Assembly: GCA_021307315.1 (NCBI GenBank)
Contig: JAJSPD010000054.1
Span: forward strand, 62,001 to 126,000
Length of the DNA: 64,000 nt
Direction of reading: 5' to 3'
DNA from: Bisporella sp. PMI_857
Lineage: Eukaryota > Ascomycota > Leotiomycetes > Helotiales > Helotiaceae
Shown: in pieces, positions 58,078-64,000 of the stretch
How positions within the stretch are numbered: position 1 is the first letter of the stretch
Layout: every line of letters begins with the position of its first letter
The notes under the pieces: model-generated
What the model saw: the letters and a program-made list of their open reading frames with translations, nothing else
Told to the model about the DNA's origin: nothing
Database searches by the model: none
Position numbers and translations under genes: made by a program

Positions 58078-59342
58078 ATGAATACTCAAGCGTTGCAGAC
58101 AGCAAAAGATAGCACAAGGTCAACGCAACCTTCGCAGCTTATCCTGTCGCAGTCGCGGGAAACGGGGGGGCCTCGTTATACACAGAGCAGATATGCAACT
58201 TCGTTAGCATCAAAGCCAACTCCTGTGGCGAAGTCATGGGCACATTTTGTGGCCGGAGGGTAAGGTTCCTTTAATTTTTTGTCTTGAGTGCCCAAACTAA
58301 CCGTTCTGCTTGAAGTATAGGAGGGATGACAGCAGCCACTCTGACGGCGCCTCTCGATGTCCTGAAAACCCGTCTTCAATCTGACTTCTACCAACAACAG
58401 CTCTCACAAGCCCGTCTTGCGAAGGGCATCTCTCCACATGCGCATCTATCTGCTTTCCGTAGTGGCATCCTGCACTTCCGCGAGACGTTCCAGATCTTAG
58501 GATCGGTGCATAGGATTGAGGGATGGAGAGCGCTGTTCAAGGGACTGGGGCCAAATCTGATTGGAGTCGTCCCGGCACGATCTATTAACTTCTACGTTGT
58601 GGGCAATGGAAAACGTCTCATCGCGGACTATGGGAATAATGGACAAGAGTCTGCGTGGGTTGTGCTGTGTGCGGCGGCGATAGCGGGAATAGTGACTTCG
58701 ACGGCGACGAACCCGATCTGGTTGATCAAGACGAGGTTGCAGCTGGATAAGAATGTGGTGGAGAGGACGGGCGGCTTGGCCAGGAGGAGGTATAAGAACT
58801 CGTGGGACTGCATCAAGCAGGTTGTGCGGCAGGAGGGTATCAGGGGGTTGTATAAAGGGATGACTGCTAGTTATTTAGGGGTAACGGAGAGCACGCTCCA
58901 GTGGGTACTGTATGAGGAGATGAAAAAGAGCCTGGCGAGGCGGGAGCAACACATCTTGCTCAGCGGTAGAGAGAAAACTCTGTGGGATAGGGCGGTAGAG
59001 TGGACAGGAAATGTAGGGGCTGCAGGAAGTGCCAAACTTGTTGCGGCTCTGGGAACATATCCTCATGAGGTGGGTTGCTTTGAATCAGCAAAGAAAAAAC
59101 TTAAAACATTCGAATCTAACACATTATAGGTTGCTCGGACACGTTTACGTCAAGCTCCCATGGAAAACGGCCGGCCAAAATACACCGGCCTCATCCAGTG
59201 CTTCAAGTTAGTCTGGAAAGAAGAAGGTATGGTTGCTATGTACGGCGGTCTTACACCACATCTTCTACGAACGGTGCCTAGTGCAGCAATCATGTTCGGC
59301 ATGTACGAAGGCATCTTAAAGCTCTTACACGCGGAACGGTAG
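58078..59342 (+). CDS. rim2: Mitochondrial pyrimidine nucleotide carrier Rim2
   Basis: Three exons (58078-58259, 58316-59069, 59130-59342) encode 382 aa starting MNTQALQTAKDSTRST. Three mitochondrial carrier repeats with PxDxxKxR signatures are visible: APLDVLKTRLQSDFY, NPIWLIKTRLQLD and PHEVARTRLRQAP. The Trp in the second signature (PIWLIK) is typical of the Rim2/SLC25A33-36 group. The group exchanges pyrimidine nucleoside triphosphates across the inner membrane and supports mtDNA and iron use. The first acceptor (CTTGAAG at 58315) restores FVAGGIGGMTAATLTAPLD. The N-terminus is longer than in yeast and polar. Confidence 0.93.
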
Positions 59343-59860
59343 ATTCTTTTTTTTTTATATGGGGTGTATAACCAAGTTTGGTGGCCTTGTAAGATTTTAG
59401 CACGGGCGGACTAGGATTGTACAAATGCGCATTCACGTCTGGGGATGGTGGGACATAACTGTATAATAGAGGAAAGGAATCTGCATAGTTGGGCTGTTTG
59501 GAGTTATTATAAGGGGTGTATAAAAGAAGAAAACACTCCAATAGATGCACACGTTAATATCATACTCATATCAAGGACGTTCATTGTATGGCTCATACAT
59601 GAAAACTGGCAATCATAAAACTATGCAGAAAGTTGCTGCACTTTTGCTCCGAGTATAAAGCGTCCCAAAAAAGCAACGCTGAACGCCTGCTAAAGTGAAT
59701 CTTCGAAAGTGTCCTCCAAGCCTTCGAGTCTAACATATCCTCCAAATCATATTGTATGAGCTCGGTGTAGTAGTGAAAGGTCGTGCTGTATCATAATTCC
59801 ATTTGGCCGTCTCTTCTGAAGCTTCCGTGGGTTTTGGCTAGTGTTACTGGTGGGTAGCCT
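59343..59860. other. Intergenic between convergent genes
   Basis: 518 bp between the stops of rim2 (plus) and snx3 (minus), with a T run right after the rim2 stop. No gene is supported. Confidence 0.55.
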
Positions 59861-60550
59861 TCACCATGCATTACGGTCCCAATTTGGATCTACATATAGC
59901 TCATCAGTGTTCTGCATAGCGTTTGCATCTTCCCGATACAGAGATAGCCTCCGTCTCGCCGTAGAATAATAAATTTTCAATTTTGAGATAACTTTCTTCT
60001 GGGCACGCGACCTCGCTCACGGTAACCAAAAATGTCCCAACATACCTTGTACAAAGCCGGCCAGGACCTTACTTCCAGTCTGCAAGAGCGGGTGTCCAAC
60101 CACAATCTGCATGAACCTCTGTAAGCCCTCCCTCCGGTGCTCAATCACGTCGTCGCTGAAACGGTTGGTGAAGACCTTGCCAGGCAAAGGCGGAATCGTG
60201 ACGCGCGCAGACTCTCGCTCGAGAATATCACGGAAGTACTCGAAGTCTGAATAGCGCCGGCGTACGCTGCTGGAGCGCAGCTTGAAGGCGGGGATATTGG
60301 TCTTGCAGATGATCTCATAGTCGGTGTACATGTTACGGCCCATGCCGTGTGTGCGGGGGTTCTTGACCTGAGGGCAGACATTAGCATACAGTGTTCTGGA
60401 GGAGGAGATGGAAGGTGGGCTGCAAGGTGGCAGGAGGGGAGCATCGCATACCTCTATCTCCAAGAAGTTCTCGGGCGGGCCATAGATTTCCTCGAAGCTC
60501 TGCTGGCGCGAGTCTGGCATAGCCTGCATCTTTGCGGTTCTCGGTGGCAC
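59861..60550 (-). CDS. snx3: Sorting nexin Snx3/Grd19 (PX domain)
   Basis: Three exons (60452-60550, 60046-60367, 59861-59889) encode 149 aa starting [15 protein letters not shown]. Almost the whole protein is a PX domain: [19 protein letters not shown], then [20 protein letters not shown] with the PI3P-binding [26 protein letters not shown], and [17 protein letters not shown]. The last exon, nine codons long, encodes the conserved end DPNWDRNAW after a 156-nt intron. Snx3 binds PI3P on early endosomes and directs retromer to specific cargo such as iron transporters and SNAREs. The retromer subunit Vps29 is encoded at 3.4 kb in this same window. Confidence 0.95.
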
Positions 60551-61127
60551 AAAGCCTGCTTTGTGGAAGAGAGATGGTTTGTTTCTATCTGGTTTTGTGT
60601 TAAGTGCGCTGAGGCTCTTGAAATCGGGGGTAGAATCGTTGTCTTGTGCGAATGTCGGAGAAGGCTTTCAGGTTGCCAAAGATAAAAAGCGGGAGGATAG
60701 TGGAGCCTGTAGTCACCTCCCCTCCCCGCTTGTGAATAAGTAACTTTGAGCTACTGTGCTGTACTATGGTACCTTACCTTGACCAAGCTTTGAGTCTTCC
60801 TAGGATTTCAGGGTTGCTTACAGAAGAGATGAAATGATTCAAAAGATTGTCGTGGAGGTCAACGTTGCTTCTTCAGGCTTTGGAGTATTCCTCATTATCA
60901 AGAGCTATGCATATCAACATGTACTGTAGCTTCCCTACAGGTCTGACGTTGCGGTCTTGTGCTTCCCCGCACTAAATATTGCACTTACTTTTTCTATATC
61001 CCATGAGTATTCAAACAACAGATCACATCTCCAAGCGTACATCTGTTTTTCTTCCTACTTAAGCCTACAGCGAGTCCTCAGTCATTTGCTCACTTTTGTT
61101 TTGTCTTCTCGTCAAGTGCATGCCATT
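60551..61127. other. Divergent promoter of snx3 and tetraspanin
   Basis: 577 bp between the two start codons. No gene is supported; both 5' regions lie here. Confidence 0.5.
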
Positions 61128-62140
61128 ATGTCTAGTCTGCAAAACCTAGCGGTGTTTACTATCCCTCTCGTGAGCTCTCCTGACAGTATGTACTAAGAAT
61201 TCAGACTGATCAGATCCATTCAAGTTCCTTCTCGCTTTGACTGGAGTGGCAGGGTGAGAAGTTTTATCTGTGCCATATATCAATCCTGTCACTACTATAT
61301 GACTGATTATCTTTAATTCGTCAGATACGCCTTTTCCCAGATCCGCAATCTGTCACTTCCTATCCCCCAAGCTCTTGGACTGTTCACCGTCGTTCTCCCT
61401 CTCATCACCGGTATATCTACTCAGGGTGCTTATGGCCTCATCCAACGTTCATCGAAGAACGAGCAATACCAGCTCACGATTCCACTTCTTGCGGTTATAG
61501 GTTTCCAGTTGGTGTATGAAACAATCGTCGCAACGCTTGCCTTAACATATATCTTACCACCTGCGTCTTTAGCTTGCGGCTTGAATGAGAAATGGCAGAA
61601 GCTGTTTTCTGAACGGAATGAGAGAGCAATCAAGGATATCCAGGATAGCTTCAATTGCTGTGGGTTCCGGACTGTGAAAGACCGGGCGTGGCCATTCATA
61701 CAAGGACAGCCGTCACCTTGTGCTCTGACATTTGGGAGAACGAACAGCTGCTTAGGAGAGTGGAGAAAGGCGGAGCAAACCACTGCTGGCCTATTCGTGC
61801 TCGTAGCTGTTGTAGTGTTTGTAATCAAGGTAAACACTCTACGTTACAGGACTTGAGGTTATCCTGACTTACAGAAAAGGCCTTGTCCATAATTTCTTTG
61901 CTCACCAGCTCGTCTTGGACCCATTCCAGATGGCCTGGCTGGCCGAGAAGACATGAAAGCGAAGACAATCGCGCAACAATAAGAAGACTCATCGAAGAAG
62001 GGGACTCAGAAGAGCCATATCACGATAATCCCCGTACGCTCGAGGGTGCGAACAGAGCCGATCAAGGACCGAGGGTGGAACCGTCGTCTTTGTTGGAGAA
62101 TAACGCATGGCGCACCGATGGCGAAGAACAGCCAGCTTAA
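61128..62140 (+). CDS. tsp3: Fungal tetraspanin, Tsp3-like
   Basis: Four exons (61128-61169, 61225-61253, 61325-61829, 61880-62140) encode 278 aa. The first splice (GTGAGC at 61170) fuses MSSLQNLAVFTIPL to FLLALTGVAG, creating membrane helix 1. Helices 2 and 3 follow (PQALGLFTVVLPLITGISTQ and LTIPLLAVIGFQLVYETIVA). The extracellular loop has the tetraspanin CCG motif (SFNCCGFRTVKDRAWPF) and further Cys (PSPC, NSC). Helix 4 is TTAGLFVLVAVVVFVIK. An acidic tail ends the protein. The last acceptor (AAAAG at 61879) is a choice: an alternative at 61908 gives a short tail ending AEKT. Tetraspanins organise membrane microdomains; fungal ones affect appressorium function in pathogens. Confidence 0.85.
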
Positions 62141-63039
62141 TGATCTGGAATACTGCTTTCAGACGGGAATTGCCGTCATCGTACTCGAAGACACGAAAAG
62201 AGAGTGCCTAGTTTCGAGTTAAAGGGTATTTCCATGGACTCGGTTGGATTTCATATTCGTGCTCTGTCTTAAACGTTCCACTGTTATGAATGGATAGATA
62301 CCGAGTACCACGACGGGGAAGTTTGGTAACCAATTTGTTGATAGTGTTTCTTCAGGCCATCTTCATCCCATTCATAGCCCTTGTGCTCTGGCCGCCGAAT
62401 TGGCCGCATGGCTTTTGAGCGGCCCTGGACTGCTGAAAGCTGCTGAAAGGTACATCATATTTCTCGATCGTAACTAATCAGGACGCGGAGTATTCTGGAG
62501 CCTACAGCTTCACAACTAATGTAAAGGTAGAATGCTACACAAATGACAGCCAAATCAATTGCTCGGTGTCGTCCTACTTGAATGAACGGGCCAGCGACTT
62601 CTTATGAGGCCGTTTTGGCGACCACCCCATTGAGGCGAAGTGCTGGCTCTAGCTTTAACAATGATAAATCCCATTTGCCGAATCACATTAGCAGCATATC
62701 TGCATATATCGCAATGGATGTAGCCATTCAGAGCAGCATAAAACATCGGGCTGTTCAGGTCCTATGAGGTTGCAGGAGACATTTTATTGGTTAAAGTGCG
62801 AGTTGCAAGGTTGAGGTCCCCACCGTCTACTCGGTCAATATGAATCCCCCGAAGCCCCTCCAACATAAGCGGCTCTGCTGAGCTGGTTGCCAACATACTC
62901 GATTTCCCGTCATCATCAATGTAATCGGCCAGGCCAGTGTTAAATCAACGTATGGGCAGTATCAGCAACTGTGTTTTAAGCGCTGGGTGCCTTCTTTCGT
63001 ACATGCCTTGCCTTTGGGAGCGCACGATATGAGTTAGAA
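62141..63039. other. Intergenic, no gene recognised
   Basis: 899 bp between the tetraspanin and the terminal gene. Only frames of about 60 codons are present. Confidence 0.5.
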
Positions 63040-64000
63040 ATGGTGAGGAACGTACCACCTTCTTATGCCCATGGGCACGGCCTTGTTCGACCAGAATGGC
63101 AGCCGTCCCCATCGCAAAGAGCGCGAAAGAGGAGAGATTCAAAGGTCGCTTACCTGAACAATACGAAGCAATATCGCAACGGTACTGTCCGTAGCTTCTC
63201 GCCGTCGTCGCCATATGGAAACTGGTCACCGCTGCCTCAAGCACATGACCATCCGTCAGCATCGCCAAATCATCCTGTGAAGCCTGAATTTGAAGAGTTT
63301 TTTGATTTCTGTGGCTCCTCAATGGAATGCTTCGATTCTTTCCATCAGATGGGTCAAGCTGAACCGACATGGAATCAATCCTCTACTAGCTTATATACGT
63401 TACCGACTCGCTCGCCTAGCTATTCTCAAGATGCGAACGCCCGAGTCGCTGTTTCAAATCATGGCTTGCCATCGCAAATGCCTACAGGCAATATTCAAGC
63501 GCCATTGCAAAATGGAGTAGTTTCGGGTTCGGGGGGGTACAATAATCTCCATTCGATGCCTTCGGGCGACCAGTTCGGGAGCTATCGCATCTCCAACAAT
63601 GCGGGACTACCAGGCAGTGCCGCGTCGCCAGATCTCGACAACTTCACTCAACCGTTTTCGTTTGAGTTACTAGAGAGCCCTGGCCAAATTCAAACCGCCC
63701 CATTCCCAGGTACGTTACTGCATTTTCCTAGTTTATATTCAATTCCTTTTCCTACTTTGCGACAAGACGATCCCTTTCCCCAGATTGATTTAAACATCCA
63801 TAATGGCCAAGGATGCAACCTCATTCTGTTCTGATACTGATCGTGAGCCATACAGAGGGTGCCATTCAGGCCAGACAGCCATCTTCCGAATCATCACCGA
63901 CATCCCTAGTAGCTCCACATTCATTAGACTACTCTAATGAATTATCTGAAGGCAGCTACTGTGATCTGGGCGGCTGGACTACAGGCAACCCGAACCTGAC
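63040..64000 (+). CDS. Unrecognised Ser/Pro-rich protein, 3' end cut by window
   Basis: Exon 1 runs from the ATG at 63040 (MVRNVPPSYAHGHGLVRPEW) to 63709. A 146-nt intron (GTACGT to CATACAG, 63710-63855) leads to exon 2, which is open to the window end. About 270 residues are visible. A short basic segment (SQRARKRRDSKVAYL) near residue 28 could be a nuclear signal. The rest is rich in Ser, Pro, Asn and Gln, with acidic/aromatic patches (EFEEFFDFCGSSMECFD and LDNFTQPFSFELLE) as seen in fungal transcription activators. A DNA-binding domain may lie beyond the window. The family is not recognised, and the ATG could belong to an internal exon. Confidence 0.6.

Noticed and set aside
1..64000. CRISPR arrays, IS elements, bacterial operons, rRNA or tRNA genes
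   Set aside because: No regular spaced repeats, terminal inverted repeats, rRNA blocks or convincing tRNA cloverleaf B-box were noticed by eye; a tRNAscan/Infernal run would settle the RNA question.

Overview
This window is nuclear DNA of a filamentous ascomycete (Pezizomycotina). Short GT-AG introns of about 43-180 nt interrupt most genes. Many of the products are fungal: the DASH subunit Dad2, an Flc-type TRP-like protein, a fungal tetraspanin, a DUF4360 secreted protein and an AP-1-like bZIP. The AT-rich intergenic stretches and the style of the proteins suggest Leotiomycetes (Helotiales), but that placement is an inference. No prokaryotic, viral, CRISPR or intact transposon structure was seen.

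Left part (1-19.3 kb): a possible small secreted Cys-containing protein (1.4-1.8 kb), then Vps29 of retromer. Next come shugoshin (minus) and Dad2 (plus), which share a 321-bp divergent promoter, followed by a long basic coiled-coil protein with TPX2-like FKLPGE/FELPGE repeats. After these lie a decayed GH18 chitinase gene (in-frame TAG, altered SxGG motif), a C2H2 zinc-finger protein, an unrecognised multi-exon candidate, and a divergent pair made of a golgin-like coiled-coil protein and a small unknown protein.

Middle part (19.9-39.3 kb): an eight-exon transketolase, a bZIP factor, about 2.8 kb without recognisable genes, and an AhpD/CMD-like protein. A divergent pair follows: V-ATPase proteolipid subunit c (with a 13-nt exon) and Snu13. 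Then come a Bmt6-type rRNA methyltransferase, an F-box/LRR-like protein and a mitochondrial acyl-CoA thioesterase.

Right part (41.7-64 kb): an Flc2-like membrane protein behind a long CT-rich leader, a mitochondrial DUF1279 (FAM210-type) protein, a DUF4360 secreted protein beside doubtful secreted-protein remnants, and an Erf2 DHHC palmitoyltransferase. These are followed by an Ash1-type SET-domain H3K36 methyltransferase, the Rim2 pyrimidine nucleotide carrier, the retromer-associated sorting nexin Snx3, a Tsp3-like tetraspanin, and the 5' part of an unrecognised protein cut by the window end.

Most of the content is housekeeping: trafficking, chromosome segregation, pentose phosphate metabolism, mitochondria, and chromatin and RNA modification. 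No obviously new multi-gene system is visible. The best leads are the mitosis neighbourhood at 4.3-10.6 kb, the chitinase pseudogene, the small secreted candidates, and the stop-free 3n introns in three regulatory genes. Exon boundaries were set by eye from splice signals, reading-frame continuity and family similarity. Every multi-exon model I call well supported sums to a multiple of three.
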